Source: CAZBME01 sp964645835 (lineage in GTDB: Bacteria; Desulfobacterota; Syntrophia; Syntrophales; UBA8958). From it: DNA of 64,000 nucleotides. The stretch is from NCBI GenBank assembly GCA_964645835.1, contig CAZYDG010000022.1, positions 1-64,000 on the forward strand, written 5' to 3'. Every line of letters begins with the position of its first letter. The first letter of the stretch is position 1. Positions 16,066 to 24,598 of the stretch are shown here, in pieces. The notes below the pieces were generated by a model. The model was not told where the DNA came from and did no database searches. It saw only the letters and a list, made by a program, of their open reading frames with translations. The position numbers and the translations under genes were made by a program.

Positions 16066-19000
16066 GTGCTGAAAAAGATACTTAAAATATTTTTGATTGT
16101 TATCGGAATCGCTATTTTAGGCGGCCTCACTGCATGGCTGGTCATGAAAAAGGGATGGCCCTGGTGGGTTGGGCTGACCATTATGGCCGGTATTTTGGGT
16201 GTCATCGTCGGGATTATCTTCTTAAAGCGTTATTTTATGCGGCGCCGGGAAAAGAAGTTTGTCCGGCGCGTGATCGAGCTTGACGATGCGGCCATACAAA
16301 CGGCGCCATTGCACGAGCGGCAACAGCTCCAGGATCTTCAGCAGCACTGGAAAGAATCCGTTGAGTTGCTGCGCGAATCCTATTTGCGCAAAAAAGGCAA
16401 CCCCCTTTACGTCCTGCCGTGGTACCTGATGATCGGAGAGTCGGGGACAGGCAAAACCAGCGCTATCACCAACGCCAAACTCAGCTCACCTGTGACGGAC
16501 ATTTACAGGAAAGGACCCGTCCCCTCTACCAGGAATTGCGACTGGTGGTTTTTTAAAGAGGCCGTCATTCTGGATTCCGCCGGGCGCTACACCATCCCGA
16601 TCGATGAAGCTCGTGACCGGGAAGAATGGGAAAAGTTCCTGACCCTGCTGGCACAGTATCGCCGTCGTGAGCCCTTGAACGGCCTGATCATTACGGCTGC
16701 CGCTGATACCCTGAAGGCGGCGGATATGAACAAGCTCCGTGCGGACGGGCAAAGCATACGCAAGAAAATTGACCAACTCATGCGGGTTGTCGGGGCAAGA
16801 TTTCCCGTTTACCTCCTGGTCACCAAAATGGATCTTGTCTATGGGTTTTCGGACTTTTTCGGGGCCATGCCGGACAGCGAGATCTCCCAGGCTATGGGTT
16901 ATATGAACAGGTCGCTGAATCCTTACTGGCGAGAGGTTCTGGAAAAAGGCTGGAACGAGATATCCCGCCGCTTACAGGATCTTCGCCTGTTACTGGCGTT
17001 CCGTGTTCAGACCGAAAGGCCGGCATCGTTAATCTTTCCGGCGGAATTCGATCGTTTGAAACCTGGACTTGCGGAATTCATCCAGGCAATCTTTGAAGAA
17101 AACCCCTACCAGGAAACTCCGCTTTTTCGGGGTATCTATTTTTCGAGTGCCTTGCGGGAAGGGCTGCCCCGATCCGAATTCCAGGAGCTTATCCAGCCCA
17201 TGCTTGAGACGGAAAGCGCCGCACAGAAAGATAATGGCCTTTTCCTGGTTGATTTTTTCAAAAGCATCCTGCCGGGTGACCGTTCCCTGTTCAGTCCCAT
17301 CCTGGAATTTGTCCGCTGGCGGCGTCTGACGAACAGCATGGCCCTTATGGCCTGGCTTCTGATCTTTTTATCCCTTTGCGGATGTCTGACCATTTCGTTT
17401 TTTCATAACCGCCTGACCATCGAACACTTCAAAAAAGAATATACCCGTCTGCCATCCTTAGCGAGTGACATATCCGTCGATCCCTATTATCTGGAAAAAC
17501 TGAGAATTGAAATCCTCTCCCTGGAAAAGTCGAACGGACGCTGGTTCATCCCCAATCTGGGGCTTACGGAAAGCCGGGAACTGGAAGCGGAGATGAAGAG
17601 GAAATATGTCCAGACATTTGAGCAGCGAAGCGAGAAGCGCTTTGACGACGATTTTCTCAAACATATATCGGAGATCGGCGCCCAGACCCCCGAAGACAAG
17701 GTTGCCGATTATATCTCTTATGTCGTTGCCCGAATCACGGTTCTCGACGGCTACATTAAAAACGGTAAGGTGACGCCGACTGAAGTTTTCAGGAGGAGCG
17801 CAGCTGATGTTCTCGTCTCCTTGTATCCCCAAATGTCGCTGGACTATGCGTCTCTTTATGCAGATGACTACTATGCTTTTCTGACTTGGAGAAGCGATCT
17901 ACAAAATGCCAAGGCCAAACAGGAACTCTTTCATAATGCCTTGGTCGAACTCCAGCGAAGTACCGTCGATCTAAAGTGGTTGGTGAGGAAATGGATTCCC
18001 GACGCCCCTCCCGTTGCCCTGAAGGATTTCTGGGGGGAGCCGGAAAGCAAGGGATACGATGAACAGGTGACCGTTCCCGGCGCCTATTCGAATCTGGGCC
18101 GGAAGCACATAGAGTCCTTCATCGCCTTAGTTGAAACGGCATTGCCGGACAAGACGATTCTCTCCAGGAAGAAAACGGATTTTTGGAGTTGGTATCTGCA
18201 GCAACACCTTAAAAGCTGGGCCGCATTTGCCCATCGATTCGACGATGGGGCGCTTACCCTGCAGACATCGGCGAGTCAGCAAAATGCCGCCATACAGATG
18301 ACCACAGATCACAACCCTTATTTCCGTCTCATTGAGCGTATTGCCGACGAGATGGCTTGGATCCCCACTGATCAGGCCCCGGCATGGGTTACTGAGTTCA
18401 TCGAATTCAACGAGGTCCGTAAACTGGCGCAAAGCGAAGTGAAGAAGACCCAAGGAACTTTGCTGCAGAAACTGTCCGGAGAAAAAGAGAAATTAACCCA
18501 GGAATTAAAAACGGATGTGAATAAGAAGAGTCTGGACGCCATCAACAAGAGGGCTGTTGTGGCCAAGGCCTGGCAGGATTATGTGGCGGCGCTCGATAAG
18601 ATCTCTCCCGTGGCGACATCTCAGGAAGTGGCCTTCCGCATGGCCTCCGATTTCTTTACCCCTCCTGCGGATACGAGCCAGCCGAGCAATGCCACCATAT
18701 ATTTGGCCTACAACAACTATTTGAAGATAAAGAGCCTGATTCAGGTCAAAGGCGACCTGTCCGATGTATGGGAAACAATTATCGGGCCCATGGAATATCT
18801 TTTGAATTTCTGCATCAAACAGTCGGCCTGTTATCTTAAGAAACAATGGGATAGCCAGGTATTGGGAGGGCTTGAAGGGGCGCCGAAAGATAAGATTCCC
18901 CACCTTCTTTTCGACCCGACAGCGGGCCTCGCCTGGAAATTTGTTAACGGTCCGGCGAAACCCTTCATCTTAAAAAACAAGTCGGGTTACGTATCCCGGC

Positions 19001-19548
19001 GGGCATCCATCAAGACAGGGCAAGGGGAAGACGTTTCCGTTGCCTTTACCAATGAATTTATGGAATTTCTCAATGCCGGCGCCGAAGGGATCATTAATTA
19101 TCAGCCGGAATACATTGTACAGATTGAAACCCTGCCCATTGCCGTCAACGACGAAGCGGCCCTTGATCCCTATGCAAATCTTTTGACTCTGCAATGCACC
19201 GACGGTCAGATCCAGTTGAAAAATTTCAATTATCCCCAGAAGGCTACTTTCCGCTGGGTGCCGGACAAGTGTACCGACACGACCGTCCAGATCCAGTTTC
19301 CCGATTTGACGTTGACTAAGGTCTACAGAGGGCGCATGGGTTTTGCCAGTTTTCTTGCCGATTTTAAGACTGGCAGCCATACCTTTGTTGCCGATGATTT
19401 TCCCGAGGGCAAGAGTCGATTGGCCCGTATCGGTATTACATCGATGAAGGTTTCTTATAAAATAAACGGCAGCGGTCCCGTTGTTCTTCTGTTGAAGAAA
19501 GTACCCTCGCAGGTTCCCCAGAATATTGTGGTTTGTGAGGGCAACTGA
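16066..19548 (+). CDS. tssM: Type VI secretion inner-membrane protein TssM (IcmF)
   Basis: A 1160-residue TssM. Two N-terminal transmembrane helices (about residues 6-27 and 33-52) are followed by a cytoplasmic NTPase-like domain with Walker A GESGTGKT (124-131), then a third helix near 425-445 and a large periplasmic part that binds TssJ. TssM forms the envelope-spanning channel core. The start is GTG at 16066 after GAGGGGAA. The intact P-loop suggests the nucleotide-binding form of TssM, not a degenerate one. It sits 58 bases after tssL. Confidence 0.9.
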   Translation: MLKKILKIFLIVIGIAILGGLTAWLVMKKGWPWWVGLTIMAGILGVIVGIIFLKRYFMRRREKKFVRRVIELDDAAIQTAPLHERQQLQDLQQHWKESVELLRESYLRKKGNPLYVLPWYLMIGESGTGKTSAITNAKLSSPVTDIYRKGPVPSTRNCDWWFFKEAVILDSAGRYTIPIDEARDREEWEKFLTLLAQYRRREPLNGLIITAAADTLKAADMNKLRADGQSIRKKIDQLMRVVGARFPVYLLVTKMDLVYGFSDFFGAMPDSEISQAMGYMNRSLNPYWREVLEKGWNEISRRLQDLRLLLAFRVQTERPASLIFPAEFDRLKPGLAEFIQAIFEENPYQETPLFRGIYFSSALREGLPRSEFQELIQPMLETESAAQKDNGLFLVDFFKSILPGDRSLFSPILEFVRWRRLTNSMALMAWLLIFLSLCGCLTISFFHNRLTIEHFKKEYTRLPSLASDISVDPYYLEKLRIEILSLEKSNGRWFIPNLGLTESRELEAEMKRKYVQTFEQRSEKRFDDDFLKHISEIGAQTPEDKVADYISYVVARITVLDGYIKNGKVTPTEVFRRSAADVLVSLYPQMSLDYASLYADDYYAFLTWRSDLQNAKAKQELFHNALVELQRSTVDLKWLVRKWIPDAPPVALKDFWGEPESKGYDEQVTVPGAYSNLGRKHIESFIALVETALPDKTILSRKKTDFWSWYLQQHLKSWAAFAHRFDDGALTLQTSASQQNAAIQMTTDHNPYFRLIERIADEMAWIPTDQAPAWVTEFIEFNEVRKLAQSEVKKTQGTLLQKLSGEKEKLTQELKTDVNKKSLDAINKRAVVAKAWQDYVAALDKISPVATSQEVAFRMASDFFTPPADTSQPSNATIYLAYNNYLKIKSLIQVKGDLSDVWETIIGPMEYLLNFCIKQSACYLKKQWDSQVLGGLEGAPKDKIPHLLFDPTAGLAWKFVNGPAKPFILKNKSGYVSRRASIKTGQGEDVSVAFTNEFMEFLNAGAEGIINYQPEYIVQIETLPIAVNDEAALDPYANLLTLQCTDGQIQLKNFNYPQKATFRWVPDKCTDTTVQIQFPDLTLTKVYRGRMGFASFLADFKTGSHTFVADDFPEGKSRLARIGITSMKVSYKINGSGPVVLLLKKVPSQVPQNIVVCEGN

Positions 19549-19583
19549 AATAAACCCTTAAAAAAAATGCCCCTCGGCATATA

Positions 19584-21218
19584 ATGCCGTTCCGACGCCT
19601 CGCCAAAGTGAAGCCGTCGGAGAGGGTGAAACGGTGGATGATGGATTTGATGGAACTGGGCAAGACGCCCATCCCAGGTGGCAGCCCCGCCGGGCAAGAT
19701 GTCAGGTCTGATGCGTCTTATGAGGCCATAAGCGAAGAGATCGACAAGTTGTCGTCTCCTACATTCTCAGGTACGGTCGACTGGAACAAGGTCGTCACCC
19801 AAGGCTATGAGATATTAGAGACGAAATCCAAGGATCTGTTGGTCATCGCCTATCTCTGCATAGCTCTCGAGAAGAACGACGGGCTCAAGGGGCTCGCCAA
19901 GGGTTTCCATATCCTGAGGGATGCCCTGGAGACCTTCTGGGAAGACATGTTTCCCGTAAAGAAAAGGATGCGGGGCCGAAAGAACGCGATAGAATGGTTA
20001 GTTGACACATTGCGGGACAATCTTCAATCTCTGCCGCAGGAACAATGGTCCAAAACGGACAGGGATGCTTTTTTCGCCGATCTGACCGCTATTGATCAAT
20101 TCCTGGGGGAAAACATGGAAGAAGCCCCCATGATGATGCCCCTCATCAATGAGATCTTATCGCATGTGGAGGCTGAAAAAGAGACTATAGAGCCTGCGGA
20201 ACCCGTGCGGACTCCCGAGGCGGAGGCATCGTCCCGCCCTCCGGCGCCATCTCCTTCTCCTGCGCCGTCACCGACACCGCCACCGATGCGGCCGGCCCCT
20301 TCTGTTCCTGCGTTCGATTCATCGGATACGGATGCGGGAAAGCTGCTGGATCAAGGACTGGAGATACTGGGCCGTGTGGCCAGTCTCCTGATCGAACAGG
20401 ACCCATTGAATGACCTTTCGTTCCGGCTGAACCGGATCGCCGCCTGGACATCCGTCACAACCATACCGACGGTGACAGGCAATAAGACCCTCCTCCCTGC
20501 GCCTGACGGACAAATCATCAGTGTTTTGCAGACGCTCTATCAATCGCGCAATTGGCAGGATCTGCTCCATGCCGCGGAATCCAGAATTCGTCAATTCCTG
20601 TTCTGGCTCGATTTGAACCGGTATGTTGCCGAATCCCTGGAACAACTGGGGCGTCAGGATACGGCCAACATGGTCGCAATGGAAACGCTGCAATACATCA
20701 AACGTTTGCCGGGTATTGAAATGCTGGCCTTTGAAGACGGCACACCGTTTGCAAATGAAGATACCCGCCTCTGGCTGAAAACCCGGATGGAAATGCAGAC
20801 CGGCCCCTCGGAAGGTGCTGCAGCCGGCTCAAGCAGCCATGAACGGGCTGTTGGTGAAGCCCTGGCTAATGCACGAAAACTGAGCCGTGAAAACAAAATC
20901 AATGACGCCATTCGTCAACTTCATGACGGTTTATGCCGTTCAACAACAGCCAAGGAACGTTTCTTTTGGCGCCAAGGTCTATGCCGTTTCCTTATGGAAG
21001 CAAAACAGCCCCGTTTGGCTCTGCCACACATGCAGGACATGCTTGCCGATATCGAAACCCATGGCGTCGAACAATGGGATCCCCAGCTTGCGGCGGAGGC
21101 ATTTGTGATCATACTGACTGGTCTTCGCCTGCAGCCGGAGCAAGATCAGGACCGGCAAAATTTGATATTGAATCGTCTGGCCATGTTGGATACGATAAGA
21201 GCTATGGATTTCTTATAG
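19584..21218 (+). CDS. tssA: Type VI secretion protein TssA (ImpA_N/VasJ type)
   Basis: A 544-residue TssA. The N-terminal ImpA_N domain covers about residues 35-130 (typical: GLKGLAKGFHILRDALETFWEDMFP and RKNAIEWL). A Pro/Ala-rich linker lies at about 212-245. The C-terminal part (from about 255, LLDQGLEILGRVASLLIEQDP and later EQWDPQLAAEAF) matches the VasJ-type C-domain. TssA primes sheath polymerisation or caps the distal end. The ATG at 19584 lies 35 bases after tssM. Confidence 0.85.
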   Translation: MPFRRLAKVKPSERVKRWMMDLMELGKTPIPGGSPAGQDVRSDASYEAISEEIDKLSSPTFSGTVDWNKVVTQGYEILETKSKDLLVIAYLCIALEKNDGLKGLAKGFHILRDALETFWEDMFPVKKRMRGRKNAIEWLVDTLRDNLQSLPQEQWSKTDRDAFFADLTAIDQFLGENMEEAPMMMPLINEILSHVEAEKETIEPAEPVRTPEAEASSRPPAPSPSPAPSPTPPPMRPAPSVPAFDSSDTDAGKLLDQGLEILGRVASLLIEQDPLNDLSFRLNRIAAWTSVTTIPTVTGNKTLLPAPDGQIISVLQTLYQSRNWQDLLHAAESRIRQFLFWLDLNRYVAESLEQLGRQDTANMVAMETLQYIKRLPGIEMLAFEDGTPFANEDTRLWLKTRMEMQTGPSEGAAAGSSSHERAVGEALANARKLSRENKINDAIRQLHDGLCRSTTAKERFFWRQGLCRFLMEAKQPRLALPHMQDMLADIETHGVEQWDPQLAAEAFVIILTGLRLQPEQDQDRQNLILNRLAMLDTIRAMDFL

Positions 21219-21235
21219 CATTCATCACAAGGGAG

Positions 21236-21433
21236 GTGATAAGTTTCAAAAGGGTGAAGCGGAAAAACATCGGAGGCGGTTTTCTACCGGTCACACTGTT
21301 TCGCCGTTTTGGCGACTGCCCACATTATGGGCGCCTGCCAACAAGAAATGCTCCGGATGTTCTTGAGCATAGATTATGCCGGGGCGAAGAGCAGTATCGG
21401 ATAGATTCATTTCCCATCGTGTTTCTGGAATAG
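21236..21433 (+). CDS. Possible small protein between tssA and tssB (doubtful)
   Basis: GTG at 21236 lies inside a strong GGGAGGTG site and opens a 65-residue frame rich in Arg, Phe and Cys, ending 32 bases before tssB. I see no family resemblance. The 247-base gap is long for this operon, so it holds either this small gene or a leader that sets tssB-C-hcp expression. The frame is a continuation of an out-of-frame reading of tssA, which lowers confidence. Confidence 0.2.
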   Translation: MISFKRVKRKNIGGGFLPVTLFRRFGDCPHYGRLPTRNAPDVLEHRLCRGEEQYRIDSFPIVFLE

Positions 21434-21465
21434 TAGGATAGATCAAAAAAATTTGGAGGTGAGAT

Positions 21466-21951
21466 ATGTCAAAGGAAGCGTCTGTTGCACCAAAAGAACG
21501 TGTGAATATCGTTTACCGGCCCGCCACGGGAGATGCTAAGGAGGAGGTCGAACTGCCTTTGAAGTTTCTTGTTATGGGCGATTTTACCGGCGCACAGGAC
21601 GATCGGACCATTGAGGACCGAAAACCCATCAATATCGATAAAGATAACTTTGACGATGTCCTTGCGGCATCTGATGTCAAGATGCAGGCCGTTATCCCCA
21701 ACAAGCTTTCATCGGACCCCGATGCCCAGATGACAGTCGGTCTGGATTTCAAACGGATTAAGGATTTCGACCCCGATACAATCATCCAGAAAGTTCCCGA
21801 ACTCAAGCAGTTGATCGAGTTGCGGGAAGCCCTGAAGGCCCTGAAGGGACCTCTCGGGAATGTCCCTGAATTCCGGAAGAAGGTCCAGGACATCGTCAAA
21901 GATGAAGGGGCGCGGGATCGTCTGTTAAAAGAATTGAATATTGAAGGATAA
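21466..21951 (+). CDS. tssB: Type VI secretion sheath small subunit TssB (VipA)
   Basis: A 161-residue TssB that forms the contractile sheath with TssC. Typical segments are ERVNIVYRPATGD, LPLKFLVMGDFTG, and FKRIKDFDPDTIIQKVPELK with a following helix. Length and order (tssB directly before tssC, 12-base gap) are standard. A strong ribosome binding site (GGAGGTG) precedes the ATG. Confidence 0.95.
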   Translation: MSKEASVAPKERVNIVYRPATGDAKEEVELPLKFLVMGDFTGAQDDRTIEDRKPINIDKDNFDDVLAASDVKMQAVIPNKLSSDPDAQMTVGLDFKRIKDFDPDTIIQKVPELKQLIELREALKALKGPLGNVPEFRKKVQDIVKDEGARDRLLKELNIEG

Positions 21952-21963
21952 GGGGGATAGACA

Positions 21964-23451
21964 ATGGCTGAGGAAGAAAAAAAAGTTCAGGAAGCGCAAG
22001 CCCAGGCGACGACCGGTGAAGTAAGCCTCATCGACGAAATCGTTCAGGCAACAAGGCTCAAACCAACGGATGACGGATATACCATGACCAAGCGCGGCCT
22101 TCAGGCTTTTCTCGATGAGATGCTCAAGCCCGAGAAGGAAGGCGTCAAGGCGGTGCCCGCCATCGTTGATGAAATGATCGCCAATCTCGATGAAAAACTG
22201 AGCGCCCAGATGGATATGATCCTCCACAACGAACAGTTTCAGAAGCTCGAATCGGCGTGGCGGTCATTAAAGTTCCTGGTCGATAAGACCAATTTCCGGG
22301 AAAACGTCAAGATCGAGATTATCAATGCCAGCAAACAGGACCTCCTTGACGACTTTGACGACGCGCCGGAGATCACCAAATCTGGTCTCTACAAAACGGC
22401 TTATACGAGTGAATACGGCCAATTCGGTGGCCAACCCTACGGCCTCATGGTCGGCAACTATGAATTCGGTCCGGGGCCCCAGGACATCAAGCTGCTTTCT
22501 TCCGTTGCGAGTGTGGCCACCATGGCCCATGCGCCATTTATCGCCGCTGCAGGTGCCGAATTCTTCGGTCTTCAGGATTTTTCCGGTCTGCCCAATCTCA
22601 AAGACCTGAAATCCATCTTTGAGATGCCTCAATACATTAAATGGCAGGGTTTCCGTGAGTCCGAGGATGCACGATGTGTCGGCCTGACCGTGCCCCATTT
22701 CCTCCTGAGACTTCCCTTCGGACCCGATACGCAGCCCGTAAAAGGCTTTAACTACAAGGAAAACGTCTCCGGTGGGAATAAGGACTTCCTCTGGGGCAAT
22801 GCAGCCTTTGCTTTTGCCTCCCGGATCAGCGACAGCTTTGCCCAATACCGCTGGTGTGCCAACATTATTGGACCCCAGGGTGGCGGCGCAGTGGACGATC
22901 TGCCCGTGTATCAGTATGAGGCCATGGGCGAATTGCAGTCCAAGATACCCACGGAAATTCTAATCTCCGAACGGCGTGAATACGAATTGGCCGAGGAGGG
23001 ATTCATCGCCCTGACCATGAGAAAAGGCAGTGACAACGCGGCATTCTTCTCAGCAAACTCCGTTCAGAAACCGAAGGTTTTCGCCAATACACCGGAAGGT
23101 AAACAGGCGGAAACGAATTACAAGTTAGGTACCCAACTCCCATACACCTTTGTCATCAATCGTCTGGCACACTATTTGAAGGTCATCCAGCGCGAGAACA
23201 TCGGTACATGGAAAGAGCGAGGCGATCTGGAAACGGAACTCAATAACTGGATCCGCCAGTATATCGCCGATCAGGACAGTGTTTCTCCGAGTGTAAGAAG
23301 CAGGCGGCCCCTGCGGAAGGCCCAGGTCACGGTCAGTGATGTGGAAGGAGATCCCGGCTGGTATCGGGTGAATCTGACAGTGCAGCCCCATTTCAAATAC
23401 ATGGGCGCATCATTCACACTCTCTCTGGCGGGTAAACTGGACAAGAAATAG
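21964..23451 (+). CDS. tssC: Type VI secretion sheath large subunit TssC (VipB)
   Basis: A 495-residue TssC. Hallmarks include EQFQKLESAWRSLKFLVD near residue 85, GQPYGLMVGNYEF, MAHAPFIAAAGAEFFG, FRESEDARCVGLTVPHFLLR and the C-terminal PGWYRVNLTVQPHFKYMGA. The N-terminal helix after the charged start would interact with TssB. The protein has full family length. It is followed by hcp after a 58-base gap with its own strong ribosome binding site. Confidence 0.95.
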   Translation: MAEEEKKVQEAQAQATTGEVSLIDEIVQATRLKPTDDGYTMTKRGLQAFLDEMLKPEKEGVKAVPAIVDEMIANLDEKLSAQMDMILHNEQFQKLESAWRSLKFLVDKTNFRENVKIEIINASKQDLLDDFDDAPEITKSGLYKTAYTSEYGQFGGQPYGLMVGNYEFGPGPQDIKLLSSVASVATMAHAPFIAAAGAEFFGLQDFSGLPNLKDLKSIFEMPQYIKWQGFRESEDARCVGLTVPHFLLRLPFGPDTQPVKGFNYKENVSGGNKDFLWGNAAFAFASRISDSFAQYRWCANIIGPQGGGAVDDLPVYQYEAMGELQSKIPTEILISERREYELAEEGFIALTMRKGSDNAAFFSANSVQKPKVFANTPEGKQAETNYKLGTQLPYTFVINRLAHYLKVIQRENIGTWKERGDLETELNNWIRQYIADQDSVSPSVRSRRPLRKAQVTVSDVEGDPGWYRVNLTVQPHFKYMGASFTLSLAGKLDKK

Positions 23452-23509
23452 GCAATAGGAACAAGGACCGATAACCAACATCAAACTAAGTAAAGGAGGA
23501 CTAAGAACT

Positions 23510-23998
23510 ATGGCAATGACAATCTATGTGAAGGTGACAGGCAAGAATCAGGGAGAAATTCAGGGCGACTGCAACCAGCAGGGCAGAGAGAATCTGATCA
23601 TGTGCTATCAGATGGACCACAACGTGGAAATTCCAAAAGACACGCATACGGGCCTCCCCACGGGCCAGCGGATCCACAAACCCCTAACGGTAGTGACCAA
23701 CATGGGCAAACAGACGCCCAAAATCTTTCAGGCCTGCTGCTCCGGCGAACATTGCGATGTGGAGATCACGTTCTACCGGATCAGTGAAAAGGGGCAGGAG
23801 GAAAAGTATTTCACCATCAAGTTGAAAGAGGCCATCATCGTCAATTCCCGGGAATTTTTCCCCTACACGTTCATGGAGGAGAACAAACCCTTCAAGCACA
23901 TGCAGGAAATCTCTTTCACTTACGAGGATATTATTTGGACCTATACGATTGACGGCATCGAAGCGGAAGACAACTTTAAGGCGCCCAAGGCCTCATAG
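23510..23998 (+). CDS. hcp: Type VI secretion tube protein Hcp (TssD)
   Basis: A 162-residue Hcp, the hexameric ring protein of the inner tube. Typical features are MTIYVKVTGKNQGEIQGD at the start, THTGLPTGQRIHKPLTVV, the EITFYR strand and HMQEISFTYEDIIWTY near the end. AAAGGAGG with good spacing precedes ATG 23510; ATG 23516 is an alternative. A perfect 12-bp hairpin follows within 40 bases, which may raise hcp mRNA over the downstream genes. Confidence 0.95.
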   Translation: MAMTIYVKVTGKNQGEIQGDCNQQGRENLIMCYQMDHNVEIPKDTHTGLPTGQRIHKPLTVVTNMGKQTPKIFQACCSGEHCDVEITFYRISEKGQEEKYFTIKLKEAIIVNSREFFPYTFMEENKPFKHMQEISFTYEDIIWTYTIDGIEAEDNFKAPKAS

Positions 23999-24033
23999 AA
24001 GCCAAAGTCATTCAGTAAAATTGAAGCTACTGC

Positions 24034-24065
24034 GGCGGGTCCGGGAACTGAACCCCGGACCCGCC
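24034..24065 (+). terminator. Strong hairpin after hcp (attenuator or mRNA stabiliser)
   Basis: Arms 24034-24045 (GGCGGGTCCGGG) and 24054-24065 (CCCGGACCCGCC) pair perfectly over 12 bp around an 8-base loop. Only a short CTTTTC follows, so termination is probably partial. Its place just behind the most needed protein of the tube suggests processing or attenuation that keeps Hcp abundant. Confidence 0.6.
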
Positions 24066-24156
24066 CGGCGCTTTTCTGACTGCCCCGGGCCGATTCCGGT
24101 CTTCGAAGGACTCGATGGGGACCCGGTAATGTTCTTCCCTTTTCTCAGGGATAATA

Positions 24157-24585
24157 GTGGTGGATATGATAGAAGAATCGCTCCTCGAAAGAATCAGACA
24201 CCTGGAGAAATCACCGACTGTTCGCGGAACAAGGGATCTCTCACTTGGTGTCCGTTCGGTCATGAACCATCTCCAGAAGATGTTGAATACCCGCCAGGGA
24301 AGCGTCCCCATCGCAGACGATTACGGCATGCCGGATCTGACGAATTTTCCCGGTGAAGATCTGACGTCAGCCGCCGACGAACTGCAACAGATTATCAAAA
24401 AAGTCATCCAGAAATATGAACCCCGCTTGGAAAAGGTGGAAGTCCAGTTTGAGCCAAGACCCGGAGAAACGTCTTTATTGCGTTTCAAATTAGAAGGGGC
24501 CGTCGGCAATGAACGGAGCGGCTTCATGCCCGTGGTCCTGGAAACGGTCGTCACCGCCGAAGGCATGGTTCGTATAGAAGATTAG
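24157..24585 (+). CDS. tssE: Type VI secretion baseplate protein TssE (gp25-like)
   Basis: A 142-residue protein of the GPW/gp25 family. Visible signatures are SLLERI near the start, VRSVMNHLQKMLNTRQGSVP followed by DYGMPDL, and the downstream RLEKVEVQFEP. TssE starts sheath assembly at the baseplate. Start candidates are GTG 24157, GTG 24160 and ATG 24166; TCAGGGA upstream fits the GTG starts. It lies about 90 bases after the post-hcp hairpin and 13 bases before tssF. Confidence 0.9.
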   Translation: MVDMIEESLLERIRHLEKSPTVRGTRDLSLGVRSVMNHLQKMLNTRQGSVPIADDYGMPDLTNFPGEDLTSAADELQQIIKKVIQKYEPRLEKVEVQFEPRPGETSLLRFKLEGAVGNERSGFMPVVLETVVTAEGMVRIED

Positions 24586-24598
24586 GTGTATTTCGCGT

